Positions 17,288-25,986 of a stretch of 64,000 nucleotides of DNA are shown here, piece after piece. The position numbers and the translations under genes were made by a program. Under the pieces are notes generated by a model. The model did no database searches. It had not been told where the DNA came from and saw nothing but the letters and a program-made list of their open reading frames with translations. Origin of the DNA: Bacteroidota bacterium (lineage in GTDB: Bacteria; Bacteroidota; Bacteroidia; Chitinophagales; Chitinophagaceae); assembly GCA_023387985.1 (NCBI GenBank), contig JAEWHC010000005.1:558001-622000 (forward strand). The letters are read 5' to 3'. The first letter of the stretch is position 1; the number at the start of each line of letters is the position of its first letter.

Positions 17288-18121
17288 TCAATCCTCAGCC
17301 AGTTTAATGCCTGCTTCAAGCATTTCAATTTTGCGCTGTTTGTATAAAGCACCGAGGGCTTGTTTAAACGTCTTTTTACTTACTCCGAATTTTGCATGAA
17401 TATCCTCGGGCGCCGATTTATCGTTGTAAGGAAGCACGCCATTGGCTTTCCGTAATTCTTCCAGAATGGTTGTGGTAAAATCATCCACTTTTTCATACCC
17501 GGCTTTGCCGGGAACCACGTCCACTTTGCCATCTTCGCGTATATTTTTTACGAAACCATCAAGCTTTTGCCCGCTCTTCAAATCTGTATAAGCATCCGCC
17601 GAATGAATAAGCCCTTCATATTGGTTGTTGATGATTACCTGGTAACCCAGCGGGGATTTCCGCAACACGATGAGTTCAACTTCCTGCAGGTACCGCAAAT
17701 CTTTTTCCGGTTTTTTAAGCCATTGATTGAAGTATTCAGTGGCCGCCAGCCGACCGGTTTTTTCATCGCGGTAAATATAAACAAGATACTTTTTGCCCGC
17801 TTGCATCTCCTGGCGCTGCTGACTGTGCGGAACAAACATGTCTTTTGGCAATCCCCAGTTCAGGTAGGCGCCATATTTTCCGAGGGATTCTACTTTGAGG
17901 TAGGCAAACTCACCAACTGTGGCCAGGGGCTTTTCGGTTGTGGCCACGAGCCGGCCCTCGCTGTCATGGTAAACAAAAACACTTACCACGGTTCCTGATA
18001 TCCATTCTTTTTTCAGGTACTTTCCCGGCAACAAAATGCCCGAACCACCATCATCCAAAAAAGCTCCGCTTGCGGTTATCCGCAAAATGGGCAATTCATA
18101 AAACTTACCAGCTTCTAACAT
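17288..18121 (-). CDS. cvfB: CvfB-like S1-domain RNA-binding protein
   Basis: This 277-residue protein matches the CvfB family: several S1-like RNA-binding domains followed by a C-terminal winged-helix domain. Typical segments are GGSGILLPGKYL, ATTEKPLATVGEFAYLKV, GAYLNWGLPKDMFVPHSQQ and the C-terminal SKKTFKQALGALYKQRKIEM. Family members bind RNA and affect virulence factor expression in Staphylococcus; the role here is unknown. The ATG lies three bases after the lptB stop, so the two are co-transcribed and probably translationally coupled. Confidence 0.9.
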   Translation of the reverse strand: MLEAGKFYELPILRITASGAFLDDGGSGILLPGKYLKKEWISGTVVSVFVYHDSEGRLVATTEKPLATVGEFAYLKVESLGKYGAYLNWGLPKDMFVPHSQQRQEMQAGKKYLVYIYRDEKTGRLAATEYFNQWLKKPEKDLRYLQEVELIVLRKSPLGYQVIINNQYEGLIHSADAYTDLKSGQKLDGFVKNIREDGKVDVVPGKAGYEKVDDFTTTILEELRKANGVLPYNDKSAPEDIHAKFGVSKKTFKQALGALYKQRKIEMLEAGIKLAED

Positions 18122-18124
18122 AAA

Positions 18125-18952
18125 TTATAATTGTTCCGGCAAATCCGGATTTGGGTCATGCTCAACAGCCTGTGCACCTTCCCTCCTTTTCAGTGCGTTG
18201 TCGCGTTCCATTTCAATGATCCATTCTTTACGCCGCAGTTCAAAATTTGTACCTAAGTAAAGCCGGCGAACCTGTGCATCATCAGCAAGTTCCTGGGCTG
18301 ATCCGTGGCGGAAGATCTTGCCTTCAATAAGCAAATAAGCCCTGTCGCAAATGCTGAGGGTTTCATTTACGTTGTGGTCGGTAATCAAAATACCAATATT
18401 GCGGTATTTGAGCCTGGCAACCACGGTTTGAATATCTTCAACCGCAATAGGATCCACCCCTGCAAATGGTTCGTCGAGCAAAATGAATTTAGGATCCACG
18501 GCAAGGGCGCGGGCAATTTCTGTACGCCTTCTCTCACCACCGCTTAGCGAATCGCCCATGTTTTTGCGAACGTGTGTAAGACCGAATTCTTCCAGCAGGC
18601 TTTCCATTTTATCATGCCGGGCGTGCTTTTTCATGTTTGTCATTTCCAAAACCGCCAGGATATTGTCTTCCACGCTCAGTCTTCTGAAAACGCTGGCTTC
18701 CTGTGGAAGATAACCAATACCCATTTGTGCCCTTTTATACATGGGAAGCGCAGTTATGTCGGCCTGGTCAAGATAAACCGTTCCGCCATCCGGCCTGATG
18801 AGTCCAACGACCATGTAGAATGTGGTGGTTTTGCCGGCGCCGTTCGGGCCGAGCAGACCTACAATTTCTCCCTGATTCACATTTACTGAAACATGATCAA
18901 CCACTGTGCGGCCGCTATACGTTTTAATGAGATTGTTGGTTTGAATGATCAT
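18125..18952 (-). CDS. lptB: LPS export ABC transporter ATPase
   Basis: LptB is the cytoplasmic ATPase that powers LPS extraction from the inner membrane by LptFG. Walker A GPNGAGKT is at 35-42, the signature LSGGERRR at 136-143, Walker B FILLDEP at 156-162 and the switch His at 193. The conserved MGIGYLPQEASVFRRLSVEDN is typical of LptB. At 275 residues it is about 30 longer than E. coli LptB; the extra is a charged C-terminal tail from about residue 238. I chose ATG 18952 over an upstream in-frame start because it follows an exact -7 element at 18974-18981 and matches the family start. Confidence 0.95.
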   Translation of the reverse strand: MIIQTNNLIKTYSGRTVVDHVSVNVNQGEIVGLLGPNGAGKTTTFYMVVGLIRPDGGTVYLDQADITALPMYKRAQMGIGYLPQEASVFRRLSVEDNILAVLEMTNMKKHARHDKMESLLEEFGLTHVRKNMGDSLSGGERRRTEIARALAVDPKFILLDEPFAGVDPIAVEDIQTVVARLKYRNIGILITDHNVNETLSICDRAYLLIEGKIFRHGSAQELADDAQVRRLYLGTNFELRRKEWIIEMERDNALKRREGAQAVEHDPNPDLPEQL

Positions 18953-18973
18953 TCGTGCTAAACTTCGAATCCG

Positions 18974-18981
18974 CAAAATTA
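18974..18981 (-). promoter_or_regulatory. TAnnTTTG -7 element of lptB-cvfB
   Basis: The minus strand reads TAATTTTG 21 bases before the lptB ATG; an exact consensus match that also rules out the longer upstream start. Confidence 0.55.
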
Positions 18982-19085
18982 GGGTTATGGGTTGGTTATT
19001 CCGGCGCTTTGGCCTGCTCATGGCCGGTTAAGGCGGGGTTAAAGGGCGCCATCAGGCATGGCCATTAATGTTTTGTTGAAAAACT

Positions 19086-19093
19086 TACCTTTG
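19086..19093 (+). promoter_or_regulatory. TAnnTTTG -7 element of metF
   Basis: TACCTTTG lies 29 bases before the metF ATG at 19123, an exact match to the -7 consensus. No convincing -33 element at the usual spacing. Confidence 0.5.
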
Positions 19094-19122
19094 CTCGCGA
19101 TTTTGAAATCACGAAGCAAGAC

Positions 19123-20079
19123 ATGAAGGTTACAGAATATATTGAAAAGGCTGCAGGTGAAACCCTTGTATCATTCGAAGTATTGCCGCCTTTGAAAGGC
19201 AAAACCATTTCCAGTTTATACGACCATCTTGATCCCCTTATGGAATTCAAGCCATCGTGGATTAATGTAACTTATCACCGTGCTGAATCGGTATTCAAAC
19301 GCCAGTCCGACGGAAGCTTTCTCAGGGTGGAAGTAAGAAAACGGCCTGGTACGGTAGGTATTTGCGCCAGTTTGCGCACGCATTACCAGGTAGATACTGT
19401 GCCGCACCTGATCTGCGGTGGCTTCAGCCGGCAGGAAACGGAAAATGCGCTAATCGATCTCAATTTTCTGGGCATTGACAATGTATTGGTCCTGCGCGGG
19501 GATGCAGAAAAAAATGAACCCAGCTTTATGCCCCATATTGAAGGCCATCATTATGCCAGCGAATTGCTCAAACAAGTAATGGACCTGAACCAGGGAATTT
19601 ATCTTGAAGATGATATTATAAATGGCGGCAAAACAGACTTCTGTGTTGGTGTTGCCGGCTATCCGGAAAAACATTTTGAATCCCCCAACCGTGAAATGGA
19701 TTTGTTTTATCTAAAATCAAAGGTGGATAGTGGTGCTGCTTATATCATGACTCAAATGTTTTTCGATAACGCCAAATACTTCGAATTTGTGGACTCTTGC
19801 AGAAAAGTAGGAATTGACGTTCCCATCATTCCGGGTTTGAAACCCATTACCAGCCGGAAGCAACTTACCCTGTTGCCCCGGATATTTCATGTGGATATTC
19901 CAAATGAACTGAGTAGTGAAATCCTGAACTGCAAAACCGATGCAGCAGTTGAACAGGCAGGTATTGCATGGCTAACCGCGCAGTCTCAGGAACTGAAAAA
20001 AGCCGGTGTCCCGGTACTTCATTATTATACATTGGGGAAACCCCGGGTGATTAAAGAAGTGGTGCAACAGGTTTTTTGA
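19123..20079 (+). CDS. metF: Methylenetetrahydrofolate reductase
   Basis: This is an FAD-dependent TIM-barrel enzyme that reduces 5,10-methylene-THF to 5-methyl-THF for methionine synthesis. The family start VSFEVLPPLKGK, the INVTYHRAES strand, VLRGDAEK, the FCVGVAGYPEKHFESPN stretch (quoted in part) and AAYIMTQMFFDNAKYFEFVD are all present. The 318-residue length is normal. It is alone on the plus strand, preceded by a -7 element, with the small lipoprotein region on the opposite strand downstream. Confidence 0.95.
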   Translation: MKVTEYIEKAAGETLVSFEVLPPLKGKTISSLYDHLDPLMEFKPSWINVTYHRAESVFKRQSDGSFLRVEVRKRPGTVGICASLRTHYQVDTVPHLICGGFSRQETENALIDLNFLGIDNVLVLRGDAEKNEPSFMPHIEGHHYASELLKQVMDLNQGIYLEDDIINGGKTDFCVGVAGYPEKHFESPNREMDLFYLKSKVDSGAAYIMTQMFFDNAKYFEFVDSCRKVGIDVPIIPGLKPITSRKQLTLLPRIFHVDIPNELSSEILNCKTDAAVEQAGIAWLTAQSQELKKAGVPVLHYYTLGKPRVIKEVVQQVF

Positions 20080-20085
20080 AAAATC

Positions 20086-20442
20086 TCAGGATAAATGAAT
20101 GAGAAAACCGAATGGCTTGTTGTCCCCATTCTGATCAAGAAACAGGTTAACAGATTTGGCTGTGGTAATGTGGCGATATCGCACGATATCAATGATTTCC
20201 ATAGATCTCAAAAGGTTTTCAAGCCGGAAGGCTATTTCCAGTTGTCCGCCAAAAACATCGGTTTTTAAATCTGCGTCCCGTATGGTGCGGCGGGTACGTT
20301 GGTTGACAAGCAGATTCATGTTTCCCATTTTGATCATATGGCCATCCTTTAAAGCAAGCAGAGAATATGTAAGGTTCCAAACAATAGCCCTTTGGGAAAA
20401 TATCAATATCCAACCATTCCGGAGCGTTGAGGGCATCCACAA
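20086..20442 (-). CDS. Uncertain ORF downstream of the small lipoprotein
   Basis: An open frame of up to 118 codons begins at TTG 20442 and ends seven bases from the metF stop. Its C-terminal 80 residues (from MIKMGNMNLLV) look protein-like and polar, with normal codon use, but I recognise no family. The first 35 codons overlap the 41-residue lipoprotein in another frame, so if real the start is probably the ATG at 20337 or nearby. It may be a small gene, or the remnant of a longer broken one. Confidence 0.25.
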   Translation of the reverse strand: MWMPSTLRNGWILIFSQRAIVWNLTYSLLALKDGHMIKMGNMNLLVNQRTRRTIRDADLKTDVFGGQLEIAFRLENLLRSMEIIDIVRYRHITTAKSVNLFLDQNGDNKPFGFLIHLS

Positions 20443-20528
20443 TTTTGTGCTGACTTACTTCCACCGGCACAAGCCGTTAATCCCAATATAGCAGATACAA
20501 TAATAACAATAATATACCTTTTGTACAT
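20403..20528 (-). CDS. Small Cys-rich lipoprotein, 41 residues
   Basis: From ATG 20528 the frame encodes a 19-residue hydrophobic signal ending in a clear lipobox LTAC (C20), a short AGGSKSAQ linker and the terminal motif NCGCPQRSGMVGY before TGA. Mature length would be only about 22 residues, with lipidated C20 and two further Cys. It lies divergent from the glycosyltransferase gene. The signal peptide and lipobox are seen directly; the idea that the CGCP...GMVGY tail is a conserved Bacteroidota family is a weak recollection. Function unknown. Confidence 0.6.
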   Translation of the reverse strand: MYKRYIIVIIVSAILGLTACAGGSKSAQNCGCPQRSGMVGY

Positions 20529-20660
20529 AAAAAAATATTTTAATAAGAGGAGTGTTTGCGCCGGTCAACGGTTGAATTTGAGTGGCCTATCTGTTTAACG
20601 CAGCGAAATAGATTTTTATTTATTCAAAAATGTACAAAAGTTTGCAAAAACAAGAATTTT

Positions 20661-21749
20661 TTGGAAAAGAATATTCTGATCAGCCCTTTAGACTGGGGAT
20701 TGGGTCATGCCACACGCATCATTCCCCTGGTAACCGCTTTATCCCAAAAGGGATGTAACGTCACCATGGCCACGTCTGGAGCCGGTTTATTGTTGTTACA
20801 ACAAGCTTTTCCCAACATGCGTTTTGTCGAAATTCCCGGCTATGGAATTGAATATTCGGGTCGCAATAATTTTTTGAAAATACTTAGCCAGACGCCGGGC
20901 ATTCTTAAGATTGCCAAAAATGAAAACCTTTGGCTGAAGAATTTTCTAATGCATAACCAAGTGGATGCAATCATTTCGGACAACCGGTACGGCTTTTATC
21001 ATCCTGAAATTCCTTCTGTTATACTCACCCATCAGGTGGAGCCCCAGTTGCCCCGTGGCCTGCAAATGCTTCGTAAGGCGATCCAAATGCAATTTGCCGC
21101 AATGCTTAATCATTTCCATTCCATCTGGATACCCGACCTGCCGGATGAAGCGGTATCGCTTGGGGGAAAATTGAGCAGAGTCAACCGCTTTGTGAAAAGG
21201 CCGCATTTCTATACCGGATGGCTGACGCGGTTTGAACATGCAGCCATGCGGGAACAAAAAGCACTGTATGACCTTGTTTTGCTAAGCGGCCCTGAACCAC
21301 AGCGCACGCTGCTTGAGGAGAAAATCCTTCAACAAGTTGACCAGCTCAATTTTCCTTTGGTTATTATCCGGGGATTGCCCGGAGAGAAAAACTTGCCGGC
21401 GGTTTCCGGTGACCTCATCATGTTCAACCACCTGGCATCTGGTGAAATGGACTCCATGATTCAAAATGCGCGGTATATCATTTCACGCGGCGGGTACAGT
21501 ACGCTGATGGATATGGCTGCCTTGCAGAAAAAATGCATTTACATTCCAACGCCAGGCCAAACCGAACAGGAATACCTCGCAAAACGGATGCAGGAACAAG
21601 GCCGGGGCATCTGGTTCCGGCAACCTGCATTTGATCTGAAACATGCCTTAACGGCAGCGCAAACCTTTGAATTCAGGATCCCTGCATTTAAGAATAATGC
21701 GCTCTTGTTGCAAACGGTTGACTCGTTTCTTCAGGAACTAAAAGGTTAG
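20661..21749 (+). CDS. Glycosyltransferase (UDP-glycosyltransferase/MurG-like, GT-B fold)
   Basis: This is a GT-B type glycosyltransferase. The N-terminal ILISPLDWGLGHATRIIPLV and the C-terminal donor-site region ISRGGYSTLMDMAALQKKCIYIPTPGQTEQEYLA (quoted in parts) resemble glycosyltransferase family 28/UGT proteins; ISRGGYST is the nucleotide-sugar loop. No ATG precedes the domain in frame, so TTG 20661 is the best start. An ATG at 20630 lies out of frame by one base across a six-T run, so a frameshift or sequencing error there is possible. The gene ends in a 4-base convergent overlap with sixA. Substrate unknown. Confidence 0.8.
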   Translation: MEKNILISPLDWGLGHATRIIPLVTALSQKGCNVTMATSGAGLLLLQQAFPNMRFVEIPGYGIEYSGRNNFLKILSQTPGILKIAKNENLWLKNFLMHNQVDAIISDNRYGFYHPEIPSVILTHQVEPQLPRGLQMLRKAIQMQFAAMLNHFHSIWIPDLPDEAVSLGGKLSRVNRFVKRPHFYTGWLTRFEHAAMREQKALYDLVLLSGPEPQRTLLEEKILQQVDQLNFPLVIIRGLPGEKNLPAVSGDLIMFNHLASGEMDSMIQNARYIISRGGYSTLMDMAALQKKCIYIPTPGQTEQEYLAKRMQEQGRGIWFRQPAFDLKHALTAAQTFEFRIPAFKNNALLLQTVDSFLQELKG

Positions 21750-22240
21750 TCAGCTTTTTTCGGGTAATCAAAATGGAGCAAATTGGCATTTTCCGGGGAA
21801 ATTTGTTTCCATTCCGCAGCATTAAAGGAAATACCGAGCACGGAACAGGTCGGCATATTGTCGATCCGGAGTACTCCGGTTTCGTTGGCAAACAAGGTGA
21901 TGCCCGGATTGTGGCTGAAAAATATGGCTGAGCTTACCGTTGCCGGCAGTTGTCTTGCCTGTTTCCAGAATTCAGATGGCGGGGCATGGTAAAGTTCCGC
22001 GATTACCTGTATGTCTTTCTTTTCAAATCCCAGGGCTTCGGCAAAAAATTCCGCAGTAGTAAAAGCTCTCCTGGCACTGCTGCTGCAAATTTTCCCAATA
22101 GTGAAACCTGCATTTGCAAGGCGTTGGGCCATTTCCGGCGCATCGCTCATTCCGCGGGCGTTCAACGGCCGGTCATGATCGTTTACGAAAGCACTTTCCC
22201 AACTGCTTTTTGCATGGCGAACAACAAATAAATTTTTCAT
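21746..22240 (-). CDS. sixA: SixA-type histidine phosphatase
   Basis: This is a short histidine phosphatase superfamily protein of 164 residues. The catalytic VVRHAKSSW is at the N-terminus, with NDHDRPLNARG, SSARRAFTTAEFF and SHNPGI completing the SixA pattern. SixA removes phosphate from phosphohistidine (in E. coli, from ArcB or NPr); the partner here is unknown. ATG 22240 is chosen because it directly precedes the catalytic motif. It follows fabG by 11 bases, and its stop overlaps the convergent glycosyltransferase stop. Confidence 0.88.
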   Translation of the reverse strand: MKNLFVVRHAKSSWESAFVNDHDRPLNARGMSDAPEMAQRLANAGFTIGKICSSSARRAFTTAEFFAEALGFEKKDIQVIAELYHAPPSEFWKQARQLPATVSSAIFFSHNPGITLFANETGVLRIDNMPTCSVLGISFNAAEWKQISPENANLLHFDYPKKAD

Positions 22241-22251
22241 GGCAATTGGTC

Positions 22252-23016
22252 TTAAATATTCAGGCCTCCGCAAACACTGATCACCTGGCCCGTAATGTAG
22301 CTGCTTTTATCGCTGGCGAGAAACAGAGCGGCTTCGGCAATATCATCAGCAGTTCCAAAACGGTTGAGTGGAATGCCGGCTCTATACTGGTCGGCCTGTT
22401 CACCTTCTTTCAGGTAGCTGGTCATATCGGTTTCCACAAATCCGGGAGCAAGCGCATTGCACCGGATATTGCGGCTACCCAATTCCTTGGCAATGCTCTT
22501 GGTGAAACCGAGAATACCGGCTTTGGAGGCCGCGTAGCTCGACTGTCCTGCATTGCCCATTTCGCCTATAACGCTACTCATATTTATGATGCTTCCTTTG
22601 CGCGCCTTCATCATCTGCCGGATAACCGATTTTGTCATAAAAAACACACTGCTCAGGTTAACATCAATTACCTGCGACCATTGCTCCTCGGTCATGCGCA
22701 TGAGCAGGTTGTCTTTACTGATGCCCGCATTGTTCACCAAAATATCAATGGAACCAAATTCCGAAAGTACATTGGCGGCAAGTGTTTCGCAAGCCTGGAA
22801 ATTCCCGGCGTTACTTTGGTAGGCTTTTACTTTTACCCCTTCTGTACTCAGCTTGTTTGCAAGTGCTTCCGACCTTTCCTTACTGCTGTCGGTTACATAA
22901 GTAAATGCCACATTGGCGCCATTTTGCGCAAACAGCGTTACGATCGCTTCCCCGATTCCTCTTGCGCCACCGGTTACAATGGCGGTTTTGCCTTCCAGTA
23001 ATTTACTCATATTCAT
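22252..23016 (-). CDS. fabG: 3-oxoacyl-[acyl-carrier-protein] reductase FabG-type SDR
   Basis: This is a classical short-chain dehydrogenase of 254 residues. The NADP motif TGGARGIG, the NNAG motif (LVNNAGISKDN) and the catalytic Ser (SSVIG) and Tyr/Lys (YAASK) are all present, as is the C-terminal ITGQVISVCGGLNI. It fits FabG of fatty acid synthesis, though Bacteroidota carry several paralogues. The ATG overlaps the TGA of the GH3 gene (ATGA), so translation is coupled. Coupling to an acyl-amido synthetase gene suggests a more special role is also possible. Confidence 0.88.
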   Translation of the reverse strand: MNMSKLLEGKTAIVTGGARGIGEAIVTLFAQNGANVAFTYVTDSSKERSEALANKLSTEGVKVKAYQSNAGNFQACETLAANVLSEFGSIDILVNNAGISKDNLLMRMTEEQWSQVIDVNLSSVFFMTKSVIRQMMKARKGSIINMSSVIGEMGNAGQSSYAASKAGILGFTKSIAKELGSRNIRCNALAPGFVETDMTSYLKEGEQADQYRAGIPLNRFGTADDIAEAALFLASDKSSYITGQVISVCGGLNI

Positions 23017-24527
23017 TTAATATTTAAATGTGCTTTAATTTCTTCAATGATTTTACGGTCATTGCTCAGGCGCGGAACCTTATGCTGCCCTCCAAGTTTT
23101 CCTTTGGAGCGAAGCCAGTCAGAAAAGCCACCGTCAGGCACCACGTGCATGATCAGTCTACGCAAGGCAATGTCTTTATATCTTTTGGCATCGTAGTCGC
23201 TGTTCACCATTCTCAAATGCTCATCAAGCGCATCTGCAAATTTTTCCGGATCAACTGGTAATTTTTCAAACTCAATCAGCCACTCATGTGCACCATTGCT
23301 GTTGTCGCTGAAATAAACCGGTGCGGCGGAATAATCGCGAACAATCGCGCCGGTAAGCCGGCTTGCCTCAGCAATAGCCCGGTCTGCATTGTCAATAATC
23401 ACTTCTTCCCCAAAAGCATTGATATAATGTTTCAAACGTCCGGTTACTTTTATACGGAATGGGTAAACGGAAGTAAAAGCGATGGTGTCGCCGATGAGAT
23501 AACGCCATAACCCTCCTACGGTAGAAATGACCGGAGCATAATTTTTTCCGGTTTCAACCTGGTCCAGTCCAATGGTTTTCGGATTTTCCTTCCCATATTC
23601 ATCCACCGGTAAAAATTCGTAATAAATGCCATGTTCCAGGAAGAGCAGCATCCCGACTTCATCTTCATGCGTTTGCGCTGCAAAAAAGCCCTCGCTGGCG
23701 TTGTAAATTTCCAGGTAATGGATGGGCTCGCCAACCAGTTTTTCGAATGCGGCCCGGTATGGTGAAAACGATACACCACCATGAAAGTAGAGCTCCAGGT
23801 TTGGCCAGACCTGCTTGATGTTTTCCTTGCCGGTTATTTCAAGAATCCGTTTGAAAAGCACTTGTGTCCACGTAGGCACACCGCTTACCGAGGTCACATC
23901 TTCCTGTATTGTACTTTGGGCAAGGGCTTCAATCTTATTTTCCCAATTGTCCATCAGCGCGATGGCCAATTGTGGAGTTTTAAGCCATTGGCCGTAAAAC
24001 GGGGCATTTTGAAGCAACACGGCACTCAGGTCGCCGTACTGAATATCTTTGCTTAATTCAGCCACCTGGTGGCTACCGCCAATCACGAGGCCTTTGCCGT
24101 TGAGCAGCTGGCATTCGGGATAACTGAGATGATATAGGTAAAGCAGGTCTTTATTGGCCTGGTAGTGGTTTTCATCAAGGCTTTCATCACTCACAGGAAT
24201 GAATTTGCTGCGGTCGCTTGTGGTGCCGCTGCTTTTGGCAAACCACTGCACAGGCGTATTCCAGAGCACATTTTCTTCGCCTTGCATCATCCTTTCGATA
24301 AACGGCTTCAGATCTTCATATTCGTGGATGGGAACTGCCGACCTGAATTCAGCCGGACGGAAAATATGATTGAAGCGATACTCCCTGCCGAAGACAGTAT
24401 GCTGTGCCTGGCTGATGAGGTGCTGAAAAACTTCCCGCTGCGCTTCAAGGGGTTCTTTAATATGGTGGGTCAGGCCATCAGCGCGCAGTTTGGCATATTG
24501 CAGTATTGCCGGACTTATAATATTCAT
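23013..24527 (-). CDS. GH3 auxin-responsive promoter family protein (acyl-acid amido synthetase)
   Basis: GH3 proteins are ANL-type adenylating enzymes that join acyl acids to amino acids in plants; bacterial members are uncharacterised. The nucleotide motif AKSSGTTSDRSKFIP, the YNASEGFFA motif and the YLIGDT motif followed by VTGRLKHYINAFGEEV are in the expected order over 504 residues. All three ATP/AMP-binding motifs are intact, so the enzyme is probably active. It is the first gene of a cluster with fabG (4-base overlap) and sixA. The acyl and amino substrates cannot be read from sequence. Confidence 0.92.
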   Translation of the reverse strand: MNIISPAILQYAKLRADGLTHHIKEPLEAQREVFQHLISQAQHTVFGREYRFNHIFRPAEFRSAVPIHEYEDLKPFIERMMQGEENVLWNTPVQWFAKSSGTTSDRSKFIPVSDESLDENHYQANKDLLYLYHLSYPECQLLNGKGLVIGGSHQVAELSKDIQYGDLSAVLLQNAPFYGQWLKTPQLAIALMDNWENKIEALAQSTIQEDVTSVSGVPTWTQVLFKRILEITGKENIKQVWPNLELYFHGGVSFSPYRAAFEKLVGEPIHYLEIYNASEGFFAAQTHEDEVGMLLFLEHGIYYEFLPVDEYGKENPKTIGLDQVETGKNYAPVISTVGGLWRYLIGDTIAFTSVYPFRIKVTGRLKHYINAFGEEVIIDNADRAIAEASRLTGAIVRDYSAAPVYFSDNSNGAHEWLIEFEKLPVDPEKFADALDEHLRMVNSDYDAKRYKDIALRRLIMHVVPDGGFSDWLRSKGKLGGQHKVPRLSNDRKIIEEIKAHLNIK

Positions 24528-24740
24528 TTATTCTTCAATATCCGGCAAAATAATGCATTTCCCCAGAAGAGGTCGCCTGAAACTGAAAAATAAGTTGATT
24601 GGATTGAAATGACTGATCCACATTTTGGAATTCCGCATTTGGCTCTTCCATGTACGAATATAGCAGGGAAATCCTGGAAATTTCTACATTAAACCTGAAG
24701 GCATTTCCATGTTGCAATGGAAGGCCGATCTTCCGGGGAA

Positions 24741-25841
24741 TTAATTCTGCAATTGCATTTCCACCGGTTCTGCACCCTTTTTTTCCCCCGTACTCAGGAA
24801 CAATATCAAAACCAGGCACAACAGGAGCAGCATGGCGTTGAGCTGATGCAACAGCGCCATCCATTCAAATGCGTTCCATACGCTGGCAATGATGTTGTTG
24901 CTGGTGAGCACGGCTAAAATGCCCAATGCCAGCTGCATGATGCCCGTAAGCAGGGGAAGCACACTGAGTTTGCCGAGAGGACCCGGTTCTTTTTTATACC
25001 TCAGGTAAAAAATAAATACCAAAATAAAAATGACATAAGCCAGCCAGCGGTGCAGGAAATGGATCATCACTTTGTTTTCAATGAAATTGAGCATGCCCTT
25101 GGCGGGATGCCAGATTCCTGCGGGAATGAGGTAATGCCCATTGATATCGGGCCATGTAGCGGCAACGGATGCGGCTTTATGACCGGCCATTAAGGCGCCG
25201 TAGATAAACTGGACGACCAGCAGCAAAAGCAGCCACAGCACGAAATTGCGCACAGCCTTATTTTTCACCCTTGAATTTTCCGGTATTTTCAAATTAAGGG
25301 CAAACCAGAAGGTATAGGCAAGCAAACCGAGTGCGAATACAAAATGCAGGGCCAGCCTGGTAGGCTTTACATAGACAGCGTCACCGGTGAGACCACTTGC
25401 AACCATGATCCAGCCAACGAGGCCCTGCAGGGCACCGAGTGCAAACAACAGGACCAGCGGTTTCACCATATGGGGCCTGAATTTTCTTTTTGCCAGGAAA
25501 TAAATAAATCCCCCAGCAAAAACCAACCCGAGCAGCCTTGCCCAAAACCTGTGTATCCATTCCCAGAAAAAGATGAACTTGAAATCTTCCAGTGAAAAAT
25601 CGGCATTAAGCAACCTGTATTGCGGCGTTTGCCGGTATTTTGCAAATTCCACTTCCCAGTCTGCCGCATTGATTGGCGGCAAACTTCCTGTCACCACTTC
25701 CCATTCTGTTATGCTTAATCCGCTTCCTGTAAGGCGCGTGATGCCACCAATGGCGATCTGTATCATCACCATGACAACACCAATCATCAGCCAGTTGTAT
25801 ACCGCTTTGTCATTTTCAAGCGGCTGCCCGAGTTCATTCAT
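24741..25841 (-). CDS. ctaA: Heme A synthase (COX15/CtaA)
   Basis: CtaA oxidises the C8 methyl of heme O to a formyl group, giving heme A for the aa3 oxidase at 4420-6237. The 366 residues have eight hydrophobic helices. Family marks are GGITRLTGSGLSITEWEVVTGSLPP (in parts), FIFFWEWIHRFWARLLGL with a heme-ligand His, the second-half ALMAGHKA and MIHFLHRWLAYV with further ligand His. ATG 25841 fits the family start and lies 21 bases from an exact -7 element. It is unlinked from ctaB but in the same window. Confidence 0.95.
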   Translation of the reverse strand: MNELGQPLENDKAVYNWLMIGVVMVMIQIAIGGITRLTGSGLSITEWEVVTGSLPPINAADWEVEFAKYRQTPQYRLLNADFSLEDFKFIFFWEWIHRFWARLLGLVFAGGFIYFLAKRKFRPHMVKPLVLLFALGALQGLVGWIMVASGLTGDAVYVKPTRLALHFVFALGLLAYTFWFALNLKIPENSRVKNKAVRNFVLWLLLLLVVQFIYGALMAGHKAASVAATWPDINGHYLIPAGIWHPAKGMLNFIENKVMIHFLHRWLAYVIFILVFIFYLRYKKEPGPLGKLSVLPLLTGIMQLALGILAVLTSNNIIASVWNAFEWMALLHQLNAMLLLLCLVLILFLSTGEKKGAEPVEMQLQN

Positions 25842-25862
25842 ATACTTACCTTTTCCGGCGGT

Positions 25863-25870
25863 CAAAGGTA
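25863..25870 (-). promoter_or_regulatory. TAnnTTTG -7 element of ctaA
   Basis: The minus strand reads TACCTTTG 21 bases before ATG 25841, an exact match to the consensus. It supports the shorter ctaA start. Confidence 0.55.
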
Positions 25871-25986
25871 GAGGGTTGCAGGTTGTTTGCTCACAGTTTA
25901 TCCGTTGAGACGTTTGAATTTTTACCTGCATTCCCGTTCGTCACCCATTCACCTTTTTTTGCTTTACCGCATACAATCAAAAAAAT

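Noticed and set aside
20403..20528. The 41-codon lipoprotein as a longer gene broken by frameshift
   Set aside because: The short frame ends in a coherent Cys/Gly motif, and joining to the next frame would lose it. Kept as a complete small gene.
22114..23001. A 295-codon open frame on the plus strand
   Set aside because: It is antisense to fabG and sixA with no recognisable domain.
24535..24864. A 109-codon minus-strand frame
   Set aside because: It overlaps the ctaA 3' end in another frame, and the part outside ctaA (about 40 codons) has no start context or family.
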